This document shows, one piece after another, positions 22,980 through 34,252 of a DNA stretch of 64,000 nt. Each line of letters begins with the position of its first letter. Positions within the stretch are counted from its first letter, which is position 1. This DNA comes from Euryodendron excelsum (lineage: Eukaryota; Streptophyta; Magnoliopsida; Ericales; Pentaphylacaceae). Location: positions 24,025,001 through 24,089,000 of the forward strand of contig CM065389.1 of assembly GCA_033060915.1 (NCBI GenBank). The letters run 5' to 3'. The position numbers were made by a program, and so were the translations under genes. The notes beneath the pieces were generated by a model. That model saw only the letters and a list, made by a program, of their open reading frames with translations, was not told where the DNA came from and did not search any database.

Positions 22980-23610
22980 AAAGGATTTCACTGCACGCCT
23001 TTGTTTAACCCGAGAAATACCCTACGACGCTAAACTCACACGATGCGATAAAAGTTCCCTGGAGCGTCTCGCAAACGCTCCGCTTAAATTGTCTTATCAC
23101 CCGATTCCCTGATTATATCACACCGTCAACTGACTTGAGAAATGCGTAAATCAGGGAATTCTCAAAAGCTCGTCCATAGATCTCTCCATCGATACGGTTC
23201 GATCGAATAGATCGCTCCCCGAAGCCCTCCATCGTACGGTGTGCAAACCATGACTTTCAGCAACCCCTAGAGCGCCTCGTAGATGCTCCGCCAAGGTTGA
23301 CTTTTTCTTCGGTTCCCTAATCAAAACACACCATCAAACGACTTAAGAAATGCGTAAATTTGGGAATTCTAGAAAGTATTTCCAGAGTACTTTCCATCGA
23401 AATGGTCCGATCGAATAGATCGCTTCTCGAAGGCCTCGATCACATCAAATGAAAACAGCTACTTTCGAACACACACGAAGCGTATCGCAGACACTCCACA
23501 AAAGTGTCCTTTTTGGCACGCTTCCCAAGACGATATCCCACACTTCTGAACATAATTCAAACTCTTCGAAAACATGAAAGTTCATCGGAAGCACTAGGAG
23601 AACATTCCAA
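22980..23610. repeat. 208-bp tandem repeat, about three copies
   Basis: Corresponding dyads start at 23061, 23269 and 23477, exactly 208 bases apart. Each has 9-base arms of the GGAGCGTCT / AGACGCTCC type around three bases. The intervening sequence matches between the first two units (CGACTT-AGAAATGCGTAAAT, GGGAATTCT, CGATCGAATAGATCGCT) and less well in the third. In the inverted family member the equivalents start at 57942, 58151 and 58358. Confidence 0.78.
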
Positions 23611-23879
23611 GTGCGATCGATTCCCCTGGAACCTTCCCGGTTGGCCCAATTATCAAGGCAAAGTTTGGGTGAATCTTCCCGGTGATGGAGCGTATGCTAC
23701 ATACACTCAAATTTTGTCCAAATCGACCGACTTTCGATCAACGATCAAGATTTAACCAGTATATTGGGTGCCACATGTTATTTTGGCAATGGAATAATAC
23801 CTGCGCATGTCTTACATGCGCACGGTCAAAGTTTGGCCATGCGCATGTATCACATGCACATGGTCTGTTCCAGATTGCC

Positions 23880-23887
23880 TATAAATA
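23880..23887 (+). promoter_or_regulatory. LTR TATA box
   Basis: CCTATAAATAGAGG is a textbook plant TATA box and the best core promoter candidate in the 5' LTR. The 3' LTR lost it in a deletion. The inverted family copy has CCTATCAATAGAGG (complement near 57580), which is damaged. Confidence 0.6.
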
Positions 23888-25120
23888 GAGGCCTCCCCCC
23901 TTGCATATTCCAGAGCTGAAATTGATATGAAACTTTGCTGAAATCACTCTAGAAACTCGAATCTCTACATATATTCCTCCCTCCAACACTTAGGTTAGAT
24001 TCTACCCCTCTTAAGCCTATACACTTATATACAAAGCCTCATACACACTTATACACTCCACTCAAGCCTCTCAAGCCTTCTTGAAGTCACTCAAGCTTCA
24101 ATAAAGACATCCATTGAAGATTACAAGAGTGTTGAAGGTAAAAGGTGGTATCCCTTTTATATTTGTGCTCTCCCCCACTCTTCTCTTCTCCCTCCTAGCC
24201 TACTTAGGCTATTCTCTATTTTAATCCCCATCTTCAACCCCCCCCTTTCTTGCATGCTTGAGCCAAGAGGGCTCCTAGATCATGCCTAGAGGAAAGCAAG
24301 TGAGAGCCATCATGTAGGGGGACCTCTCACTAGCCTACTTTAAGATGGTATGGCCTAAGAGCCCCTTGTTTGTATGGTGAAGCCTAAAAGTCTTGTATGT
24401 GAATCATGACCCTTTGCATATTATTATTTTGATCATGTCTTGTATGCTTGGCTTCATTTTATGTTTATTGCCATATTCCACAATGCTTGCATTGCTCTTA
24501 ATTTAATGACATTTCCAAGTTCTACATGTCCTTTAAAAAATTGTTCCAAGAGTTGGCCCTTTGAGGTTTAGGGTGAGACTTTAAGAGTCATGCGTTAGAA
24601 AATCCCTCACAACCCCTTAATTCATTCTTTTACACCATTGCATAAAAGTTGCTTTCAAACTCTCTAATTTTCAAGGTTTCCATTCTCTCTAAGTTAGTGG
24701 TTGGAATGGCCCCACGGAACCCTCCCTTGAGTGGTCTCCCTTTTTATTGGCCATATGAACCCTCTCTTGATGGAATGGTTTTCTTGAAAAATGGTTTTCA
24801 AAATCCTTCCCCAAAGATGATTTCAAAAATGCATTCTCTTTATCTTTGCATAAAAATGATGTTCTAAAAATTACTATCATTATGTTGATTTTTGAACCCT
24901 TGTATTCTTGTCAAGATTGTGGTTATAATGGCCATGAGGAAACCTTCCTTGGAATGGTTTCCAATCACCAACCATACAAACTCTACTCTTGACTAGAGTT
25001 AAAATTTTCATGGAAATGATCTTCATAAAGATTACCAACCAAAGTCCATTGCATATCATGTTGTGTTTTCAAAACTCTTTCCAACAGTGCATCAAAACAA
25101 CTTTCAAGACCATTCTCCAC

Positions 25121-25460
25121 TCTAACCTTAGGTTAATTTGACCCTAGTTACCTAACCCTAGGTTAACTTGACCCTAGTGACCTAACCGTAGGTTAACTTG
25201 ACCCTAGTTACCTAACTGTAGGTTAACTTGACCCTAGTTGCCTAACCGTAGGTTAACTTGACCCTAGTTGCCTAACCTTAGGTTAACTTGACCCTAGTTA
25301 CCTAACCCTAGGTTAACTTGACCCTAGTTACCTAACCCTAGGTTAACTTGATCCTAGTTACCTAACTCTAGGTTAGCTTGACCCTAGTTACCTAACCTTA
25401 GGTTAATTTGACCCTAGTTGCCTAACCCTAGGTTGACTCAATCGTAGTTAGTTAACCCGT
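25121..25460. repeat. 30-bp minisatellite in 5' LTR, about 11 units
   Basis: The unit AGGTTAACTTGACCCTAGTT + ACCTAACCCT repeats with an exact 30-base period and scattered substitutions. The corresponding array has about 14 units in the 3' LTR and about 10 in the inverted copy. Confidence 0.92.
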
Positions 25461-26899
25461 AGTCTTCTTAACCTTAGGTTCCCCCTAACCCTAGTCTAAC
25501 CCAACCTAGGTTAAGTGAACTTCAAAGGTTCCAACTCTTGAACCTTTTCCTAAATGATCATTCAAACTTTCAAATTATCCTCATAACCTATTCCTCCAAA
25601 ACCTCCTATCCCGATGACTTCAAAAACCCAACTCCGTACACTTTTCTAATGTTCCTACACTCTATCTTTGAGACATTTCCAAAAACGTTTTCAAAAGGTC
25701 ACAAACCTAAGGTGTCCCTAGCCCTCCCATGGTTAGGGATTCCAAGGACAAGTGACAAAGCAAGAACAACTTCTAAGGTTGTCCATGTTAGGATTCCAAA
25801 TATTTAGCCATTTTCAAAAACCACTTTCAAAAACTAATTCATCCAAACATTCTAAAGTCATGCCTCCTAGGATTTCAAAACAAGATTTCAAAAATACTTT
25901 CAAGTTCTCTTGAGCCATGACAAATCATTTTTCTAAAACTCCCTTGGAGTCAATCCAAAAGCATTTTCAAAACACTTCACTTCCAATTTCAAGTCAAGAC
26001 TTCCAAGACCACAAAGAGTCTTCAACTTTTTCAAGACTACAAAGTGTCTTCAACTTTTTCAAAGACCTTAAAGTGTCTCAAACTTATCCAAAGACCTTAA
26101 AGTGTCTTAAACTCCTTCAAAGACCCAAAGTGTCTTCTAACCTTCCAAAGGCCCTAATGCGCCTATTTTCCATCGGGCTCTTGTCGGAACTACGATTGAT
26201 CTGATTCTCGCTAAATGAGATACGTAGGCAACCTAAAATGGTGCGGTCATAACTTTTATTTCAACCCCAATCCCTTTTTCAAAAATTCCAATCAATTCAA
26301 AGTTTCTATTCCAAACTCTTTCAAAACCTCTATTATTTTCAAACTTCTTCCAAAACTTGCATCATGCATCATTCATCCAAAAAGTGATGATTAAATCCCT
26401 TTTTCAAAGTTCTAAAGTGGATATTAAGTGGACAATGGTGACCGGTTATTCTAGTGAGTGAATCAATGGTGGTTAGACATGTAGGTACCGAAAGGGCGGG
26501 GTAGGGTGATGATCTTAGGATATCTTCCCTACACGTAACCAACCCCCGAACCTTGGATTTCTGTTTTCGAAAGACCAAAATGGAGTTATTTTCAAAAAGG
26601 GCTTAAACATTCCAATGGTTGCCAAACAATCTATTTTTCTAAAAACCCTCTCTTGAGGGAGATTTCAAAAACCTTTTTGAGTTTAATCTTCGGATTAACG
26701 CTTAGTTTTAGGTGCCCTAACTCACCTTTATCAAGTTAGGTGGCGACTCCTATTTTTCTAAAAAGCTCTTAGTCAAATCAATTTTCAAACCTAGTCGCAC
26801 TTGTCCTTTTAGGAGGATGAGTTCTAGTGACAGAGTTTCGTGCTTTAGGGTCTCTGAGCCGAAAGGATCTTGGACACCCAAAAACCGGGGCGCGACAGC

Positions 26900-26916
26900 T
26901 GGCGACTCCGCTGGGG
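26900..26916 (+). other. Primer binding site, Ogre type
   Basis: TGGCGACTCCGCTGGGG starts two bases after the LTR end. It is the form known for Ogre/Tat elements and taken to pair with tRNA-Arg; the tRNA assignment is from family knowledge. Confidence 0.8.
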
Positions 26917-28480
26917 AAACTTAGAGGGTTAGGCCATGAACATGTCTCTTCACCCTTCACTCACCAAGAATCTCCGGTTACTTTGTCCAGTTTTATCCAC
27001 TCTTCAATTTTTTCAAGTTTCCAACACAAACCTTATTTTTCAAAATGATTTTCAAATAATTGTCACCACTTACATCCATTGCTTACATTTATGTTCTTGC
27101 ATTGGTCATCTATTTTACCGTGCATTGAGTTTGTCGAAAAGTTACTAACTCTTTGCATTTTTCTTTTGTAGGTGGACCTTGGTTCACATTCTTATTTTGT
27201 TTCATGTCTTATTTGTTTTCATGTATGTGAATGAATGGACAGGATGTGATGTGTGTTGTTGGGTCCTTTCCTCCATTTTTCGAAAATTCCACACACACTT
27301 GGTGCGCTCACTTGCATTTGCATCTTACATATATTACCCGGTTACTACCCTTCTAGATAGAAGGGAGAACAGTATATTGACTGTGGGCAGATGTTGTGTC
27401 AGTTTCTTAGCCTATGGTCTCTTGATAGTTCCCTTGCTTGAACCACCAACCAAAGATGGAGTTCACCCTTTCGGGGGTGGACGCCGAAGGTTTGAAGGTT
27501 CGGGGACCGAGCTTTTTAGGAAGCATTAGTAAACCCCTAACCTCATGCTCATGTAGCACCCCATGCACAACCGAACCTCTGCCAGATTTAAGACACACGC
27601 GACAATTTCAAAATAAAGGAGGAAAGGGCGACCGCTTTATTCTTCCTTACAAATTTTGCTTAATATTCCCTATTATGCCATCTAATTCTTGTTGCTTCCA
27701 TGTACATGCATCATAATTGTTCATGCATCGGAATTCACTTCAAGACAAGAGTTCCCAAAGTAACTCAAGTCAATGCATCTTCATGCATCCAATCAACCCA
27801 TAGAGAAAGGCCTAAAGACCTTCTCGCTCAAAATAAGCCAACCCAAAACTCTTACGGGTACCACGAGACCCTAAGGATTCATGGCATGCATCAAAGTCAT
27901 CTCATAAAGAGGGGCCCTAATCCCTCTTCGCTCATGGAGATAAGGTTGCCGAGAAGACAAGGGAGCAATTCAAATCAAGGGCTCCTACCAACAAAGCAGA
28001 TCCGGAGGCTCAAGAGTAGTTTAGGATCCTATGATGTAAAAGTAGATATAAGTGGAAGCCCTAAGGAAAATGTTCCCCCTCCCCATTTCTATGTATTCTT
28101 GAGAAAATCCTATGTATCAAAACAAATTCATCTTAATAAAATCTTTCCTATTGTCAAATGAATGAATGAATGAATCTACGAATGGATGAATGAACAGGGG
28201 CAGGTATGGTATTTGCATGCAGGGGCAATCCCTTATCTCTAGACATGAGCCAAAGCATCATGCTTAGTCCCCCTCAAAAAGCAGGGGCATCCTTAGGACA
28301 CGCATCGCATAAAACCTTTCCAAATCAAGAACCTAACTTGCAATCTTTTTGCTTTGTTTTTCTTTATTTTCTTTTCCTTCCCCCCATCTCATCAAAAGAC
28401 TAGCTATAGCTTTTGTGAGACTGCTTGCATTGTAGGTCACTATTGCTTCAAAAGAAAGGGAAAAGAGAAACACAAGTGAC
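26917..28480 (+). other. Leader region, no recognised protein
   Basis: Between PBS and gag remnant only short frames occur. One (27179-27529) ends in a segment containing LEPPTKDGVHPFGGGRRRF. Ogre elements often carry an extra ORF upstream of gag, so this may be a remnant of one, but no domain can be named. Confidence 0.4.
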
Positions 28481-28489
28481 CCCCGTCCT

Positions 28490-29371
28490 TTGAACTTTAG
28501 TCCGTACCCGACGAAGAACAATGCAAATGTGCAAGGAAGGCGACACTCCCGATCAACACAATCACGCCGCCCGAATCCTTGCCATAAAATGAGGGAAACA
28601 ACCAATGCAAGAGGATATGGACCCTGTGGAAAAAAGGGCCACCCCACCAAAGGATCGAGCCATCGATCCAAGACAGATAGAGGGCAAATTGGTTGATATT
28701 TCCGCCACATTAAGGGCCGTCACTGATAAACTACTGAAAATTGTCCAAGATGACAGAAAAAAGGGGGAACCCGATAAGGCTTGCCGACCTCGGAGCAGCT
28801 ACCTAGGGGCCTTCAGGAGATCCTCATCCCAAAGGGTACTGCTCTCCCAGTCAGAATTCAAACAGCTAATCCCCTTGAAGCCACCACCCTGGAACCTATC
28901 CTAATCATCCAGCCTATGCAAACCGGTCTAATCCTAACCACCGAAGCCCTACCTTACCCTTCGCATTTCCGTATCATTCTCACCCCCTACCAAGAGCCGG
29001 GAGTCCTAGAACCCATGATTGCAATGGCCGGGTTCATCCCCTACACAGACCCTCGAAGAGCCATGAGGCCCCCGCCTCCTGTATACACTCCTGTGCCTCG
29101 GGGTATCCCCCTGTCACCCATCACCTTACCCATTCTCCTTCAGACGAAAAACCAACATCCGTTTCCCTACCAATACCACAAAGAACAACCCTACCTCTGT
29201 TGACGCAACCACCCGTTACCGACCTGCATAAGGTATCCTGGAACTACCCCCCAACTCTTACCATAGATGAACCTATTGCGGAAAGTGGGGGAATGACTAG
29301 GTCTGGCCGATGCTATATTTCAGAAGAGATAGAAAGAAGAAGGAAAGGAAAAGATAAGGAGGGATAATGTT
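28490..29371 (+). pseudogene. Gag remnant and gag-protease linker
   Basis: Two overlapping broken frames carry a basic/helical N-terminal part (RQIEGKLVDISATLRAVTDK), then a proline-rich stretch (AMRPPPPVYTPVPRG) and the linker motif GGMTRSGRCY near 29289, which in Tat elements lies between gag and protease. The conserved retrotransposon gag core and a zinc knuckle are not recognisable. The span is also shorter than a full gag, so an internal deletion is likely. At least one frameshift occurs near 29110. Confidence 0.5.
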
Positions 29372-30170
29372 CTAATCCTTTGATGGACACGAAATCGCCG
29401 AATTCACCAAAGCCTTAAAGAAAAATGACTATGATGTAATGGAGCAACTTAAGAAAACCCCTTCTCACATCTCCATGTTGGGTCTGCTTCTCACCTCCGA
29501 AACCCATCAGAATGCCTTGCTTAAAGTCCTTAAAGAAGCCCATGTGCCGAATAGCTTTACCCCTGACAACCTGCAAAACATGGTGGGGCTCATCATGGCA
29601 CCAAATGTCATCACTTTTATTGACGATGAGATCCCCGCCGACGGAACGGGACACACGCAGGCACTACATATAACCGTCAAAACCAAGGGGATGATCGTAT
29701 CAAAGGTACTGGTGGATAATGGATCGGCTCTGAATGTTTGCCCGTACTCGACCTTGGAGAGGTTTGGGATGGACCAATCCCACTTAAACCACAGCAGCAT
29801 TGTCATACGGGCCTTCGAAGGATCTAGGAGAGAGACAATGGGGGAAATTGAGATACCTGTTGAGATAGGGTCTGTTACCTTTGCTATCAAATTCCAAGTT
29901 CTACAAATACCTTCAGCATACAACATGTTGCTCGGACGGCCATGGATTCATTTGGCCGGAGTGGTGCCATCCAGTCTTCATCAAAAGATTAAATTCATCA
30001 TCAAGGCTAAGCTAATTTCCATCTTCGCTGAAGAGGAGTTTGCGATTTACAAAGCCGACATTGTTTCATACACCGAGTTGGCCACCTCATCTTATTTCCA
30101 GTCTTTGGAATACGTCACCGCAATACATAAGGAAGACTTAGTCGAGCCAAGGTATTCAGGTAATGCATAG
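29372..30170 (+). pseudogene. Aspartic protease segment (Ogre-like)
   Basis: The 243-residue open frame (from 29439; conserved sequence extends back to about 29372) contains a retropepsin-like domain. The active-site triad reads VDNGSALNVCPY (DNG instead of DTG), followed by the hydrophobic flap region and the C-terminal MLLGRPWIHLAGVVPS. The LGRPW-H-A motif is typical of Tat/Ogre proteases. It would process the polyprotein. The frame stops at 30168-30170, before RT. In Ogre elements an intron lies between protease and RT, and 30171-30756 could contain one, but no splice sites were verified. Confidence 0.8.
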
Positions 30171-30756
30171 ATGATTGCTCGCTACTTCTAGAAGAACGGG
30201 TATTAGCCAAGCAAGGGGTTAGGGAGAAAGCTGTAAGGAATTCCTGAAATTCCAGACATCCCGTCCCAAAAACATACTTTTGGCTTAGGGTACAAGCTGA
30301 CAAAGAAAGAAATCAAGGAGCAACCTAAAAAAAGGAAACGCCCGAGGGTTGCACCCAAAAAGGGAGGAGAGGAAGAAGTAGCACTCCAATTCATAGAACT
30401 TTGCTTGACAGAGAACGATGATGGCCTAAGAGAGGAAAGAAGGGGGCAGGCGGTCAAGTCAATCATCTTCAAGAAGCCTTGATGATCGATGTGCCTCCAC
30501 CTACAAATATGGAAGTATCGGAGCACGGGACCATCAGGCCCGCCCTTTTGGGTGAGGGCCTTGATAATTGGGACAGTGAGAATCTTCTTCGAGCGCGCAA
30601 GTTTCAGTACAAGCTTGCCGGGGCACTCCATGCATCTCTAAACCCCTAAAACTTTGTAATCTGTCTATCTTTCTATTGCTATTTCTGCTTTCAAATCAAA
30701 AGCTGTAGCATGCAAAATCTATATATAAAAGAGGAGAATTACTTCCCTGTTTTTGA
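30171..30756 (+). other. Protease-RT spacer, no open frame
   Basis: This 586-bp stretch contains lysine-rich coding-like sequence in broken frames (near 30290-30480) and a TATA-like TATATATAAAAG near 30720. It separates two stretches that must be joined in the expressed polyprotein. Known Ogre biology (an intron at this place) is one explanation; simple decay is another. Confidence 0.4.
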
Positions 30757-32040
30757 ATGAACCTCCTTGTTGTTCTGATCAGGAACCCGCTTATCCAACG
30801 TCTTGGCCAATTGATTGAAAGAACGCCTATTCTAACTAATCATAATTTCGAGACTGAATTCGACTATCAACGCTTGGGAATTGAACTTGATGTCAACAAC
30901 ATCGATGAAATCCCAAAAGAGATTTTAGAGCAATTGGAAAAGCATGACAACCGCAAAACTCCCAACATTGAGGAAACAGAGACAATCAATTTAGGAAGCA
31001 AGGAATCCCCAAAGGAAGTCAAGATAGGGACAGGATAAGATCATTGGCAACGCCGGGAAATGCTGGAGCTTTTGACCGCCTACATTGATGTCTTTGCGTG
31101 GTCTTACCAGGACATGCTAGGGCTGGAGGAATCTATTGTGGAACATCGGTTACCCCTAGATCCGCAAGTCAAGCCCGTGAAGCAAAAGCTCTGAAGGCTC
31201 AAGCCCGAATGGAGTCTGAAAGTCAAAGAAGAAGTAGTCAAGTAGTGTCATGCTGGATTCCTACAAGTGGTCGAATATCCCCAATGGCTGGCCAACATCG
31301 TCCCAGTCCCAAAAAAGGATGGGAAAGTCTAGATGTGTATTGATTTTTGAGATCTCAACAAGGCCAGTCCGAAAGACGATTTCCCATTACCTCATATAGA
31401 TATTTTGGTGGACAATACGATCGGTCATGAAATGTTCTCCTTTATGGATGGGTTTTCGGGATACAATCAGATTAAAATAGCTGAGGAAGACCGGGAAAAG
31501 ACGGCTTTCATCACCCCATGGGGAGTGTAATGCTATAAGGTAATGCCCTTCGGGTTGAAGAACGCCGGGGCAACCTATCAAAAGGCCATGGTCACTCTCT
31601 TCCATGATATGATGCACAAAGAAGTGGAGATTTATGTGGATGATATGATAGTCAAATCGAGAGCTCAAGAGGACCATTTGATCAATTTACGAAAAGTATT
31701 TGACCGGCTCTGCAAGTATCAACTCAAGCTCAACCCCGCCAAGTGTACTTTCGACGTCACCTCTAGGAAATTGTTGGGGTTTATTATCAACAAGAGAGGA
31801 ATAGAAGTGGATCCCGCCAAGATTAAATCAATCCTCGAAATGCCACCCCCGAGGGGAGAGACCGAAATTAGATCCTTTCTGGGCAAGTTGAATTTCATTA
31901 GCAGATTCATTTCACAAATGACTCACCTTTGCGAGCCAATTTTTAAATTGCTAAAGAAGAGCGCCCCCAAAGAGTGGAATGAAGAATGCCAGCAAGTTTT
32001 TGAAACCATCAAGGGGTACCTCTTGAAGCCCCCGGTACTG
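30757..32040 (+). pseudogene. Reverse transcriptase (Ogre-like), nonsense mutations
   Basis: Linker INLGSKESPKEVKIG precedes a gypsy RT: IDVFAWSYQDM, LANIVPVPKKDGK, DLNKASPKDDFPLPHID, FMDGFSGYNQI, VMPFGLKNAGATYQ and the catalytic IYVDDMIVKS (near 31630). The whole stretch stays in one frame but carries six stops: TAA 31036, TGA 31192, TAG 31243, TAG 31330, TGA 31348 and TAA 31528. Those at 31192 and 31348 sit where arginine is expected, as CGA to TGA changes would give. Confidence 0.9.
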
Positions 32041-32470
32041 GTACCACCAACCCCGGGAAGACCCCTCCTAATGTATTTAACTGTTCTCGAGACCTCAATG
32101 GGATGTGTTCTGGGGCAGCATGACGAAACTGGGAGACGGGAACAGGCCATCTACTACCTCAGCAAAAAGTTTTTGCCCTACGAGGTCAAATACACCATGC
32201 TTGAAAAAACTTGTTGTGCTTTGGCATGGGTGTCTCATCGGCTCAGGCACTATATGCTGCATCACACCACTTACCTCATATCCCAGATAGATCCAATCAA
32301 GTACTTATTCAAAAAACCCTCTCTTTCCAGTAGGGTGGCCAGATGGCATATGATTCTGGCGGAATTCGACATAGTCTTCACAACCCGCAAAGCGGTTAAA
32401 GGGCAAGTCATAACAGATTACCTAGCAGAGAACCCTGTCGAGGAGTATCGACCCATGGACCCTAGCTTCC
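32041..32470 (+). pseudogene. First RNase H domain (gypsy type)
   Basis: In frame with RT and uninterrupted, this segment carries the gypsy RNase H pattern: MYLTVLETSMGCVLGQHDE (the usual first aspartate is not obvious), AIYYLSKKFLPYEVKYTMLEK and the tether region AWVSHRLRHYMLHHTTYL. In the Tat lineage this ancestral domain is often catalytically weakened and followed by a second RNase H, as here. Confidence 0.75.
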
Positions 32471-32514
32471 CCGATGAAGATATTTTATACACCGAGTCTA
32501 AGGCCAAGAAACAA

Positions 32515-32920
32515 GAAGATCCCGGATGGAACATCTATTTTGATGGAGCTTCAAATAAGAAGGGCATAGGAATTAGGGTTGTAATAGTATCTGAGAAGGG
32601 CAGTCACTACCCCATTGTGTCCAAACTAAAGTTCGACCTTTGCACCAATAATATTGCTGAGTATGAAGCTTGCATTTTGGGGTTACGATTGGCGGTAGAA
32701 ATGAAAATTGAGGAGTTAACGGTCTTCAGGGATTCTAATTGAGTGATTCAGCAAACTAAGGAGGTGTACCAGACTAGAGATGACAAACTTTCTCCTTACC
32801 ATGAGCAGATCAAGGGCCTCTGTCAAAGGTTTCAGAAGATAGATTTCCAACATATTCCCCGAACTGAAAACAGTTTTGCTGATACTTTGGCCACCTTAGC
32901 TGCAGCTATCAAAGTGGACG
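32515..32920 (+). pseudogene. Second, archaeal-like RNase H domain
   Basis: A second RNase H begins with WNIYFDGASNKKGIGIRVV (first aspartate in YFDGAS), then NNIAEYEACILGLRLA (glutamate), VFRDSN-VI (aspartate) and PRTENSFADTLATLA (final aspartate). The four catalytic acids are recognisable. This extra domain is a known marker of the Tat/Ogre lineage (aRNH). A TGA stop at 32740-32742 interrupts it just after the third catalytic block. Confidence 0.85.
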
Positions 32921-33033
32921 AAGGTTTCGAAATCCCTCCTCTTCAGATCTTTGTCCGGGATGCCCCATCACACTGCCTCAACACTTCCACCGAATTAGAC
33001 GGATAACCCTGGTTCTACGACATCAAAAGGTAC

Positions 33034-34252
33034 ATGCAGACCGGAGAATTCCCTACCCAGGCTGTACAAAACGATAAGAAGATGATCTGGAGGATGGCAG
33101 CCCAATACTTTCTAGTGGGAAATGAGCTCTTCAAAAGATCCCCCCTAGGGCCCTTGAAATGCATTGATGCAGCGGAAGCAGGAGAAATCATAAGGGAGGT
33201 CCATGAAGGAACCTGTGGGCCTCACATGAACGGTCATACTCTCTCCAAAAAGATACTCAGGACAGGATATTATTGGACCACCATGGAAACAAATTGTGTG
33301 CGATACGTCCTCCGATGTCACAAACGTCAGATACACGGGGACATGATCAAGGCCCCACTCGTCGAGCTTCATTCAATGGTAGCCCCGTGGCCTTTTTCCA
33401 TGTGGGTGATGGATATGATTGACCCAATCTCTCCAAAAGTCTCAAATGGACACCGGTTCATCCTGGTTGCCATCGATTACTTCACAAAGTGGGTTGAAGC
33501 CGCATCCTATGCACATGTCACAAAGAAAGTAGTGAACAAATTTCTCAAAAGCCATATTATCTGTCGATACGGGGTTCCGAAATCACTCATCACCGATAAT
33601 GCTACCAATTTGAATAACGACTTGATGAGCCGATTGTGTCAAAACTTCAAAATCACTCACCGAAACTCGGTGGGCTACCGGCCGCAGATGAATGGGGCAG
33701 TAGAAGCCGCCAACAAGAACATCAAGAGGATCCTTCGAAAAATGATCGACCATTACAAAGATTGGCATGAGAAGCTTCCTTTCGCACTCATGGCCTATCG
33801 AACTACGATGAGGGTCTCTACCGAGGCAACACCGTATAAGCTGGTCTACGGAAGTGAAGCAGTGCTTCCGATTGAGATACAAGTCCCTTCTATGAGGGTG
33901 CTAATGGAGACTCAGCTAGAAGAGGCAGAATGGATCAAGGATGGTTACGCTCAGCTATGCCTGCTGGACGAAAAGCCGCTGGCCGCCGTCTACCACGCTC
34001 AATGCTATAAAGAGAGGGTAGGTAAGGCGTTTCATAAGAAGGTGAAACCTCAAACTTTCAAGTCGAGGATCTGGTATTGAAGAAGATCATTTCTAGCCAA
34101 GAGGGGGCTCGGGGAAAATTCGCCTCCAATTACGAAGGGTCGTTCGTAGTCAAGAAGGTCCTGACAGGGGGGGCACTAATACTGGCAGAGATGGACAGGC
34201 AGGAGTTCCCCAACCCTTTAAATTCAGACGCAGTTAAACGTTACTTTGTGTA
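33034..34252 (+). pseudogene. Integrase (Ogre-like) with C-terminal tail
   Basis: A TAA at 33004 separates it from RNase H in the same frame. The zinc-binding part (GTCGPHMNGHTL...CVRYVLRCHK) is followed by the rve core, with aspartate in WVMDMIDPIS, aspartate in LITDNATNLN and glutamate in NGAVEAANKN. The tail YKERVGKAFHKKVKPQTF then shifts frame near 34060 and continues as VLKKIISSQEGARGKF...SDAVKRYFV to TAA at 34250-34252, the normal end of this polyprotein. A glycine usually found in the first catalytic motif is replaced (MIDP). Confidence 0.88.

Larger units (their letters stand above)
22066..26897 (+). repeat. 5' LTR of the Ogre-like element (4832 bp)
   Basis: Starts TGCAAGCACCCC (the 3' LTR has TGTAAGCACCCC) and ends CCGGGGCGCGACA, two bases before the PBS. 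In order it contains an array of stem-loops (22230-22570), about three copies of a 208-bp repeat (from about 23061), GCGCATGT hairpins, a TATA box (23880), a 30-bp minisatellite (25121-25460) and an R/U5-like remainder. No long coding frame is present; short open frames near 24649 and 25538 also occur in the 3' LTR and look like chance. Confidence 0.92.

Noticed and set aside
27179..27529. Membrane protein gene with hydrophobic N terminus
   Set aside because: It lies in the leader of the Ogre-like element, lacks a recognisable family, and its C-terminal half resembles retroelement leader sequence.
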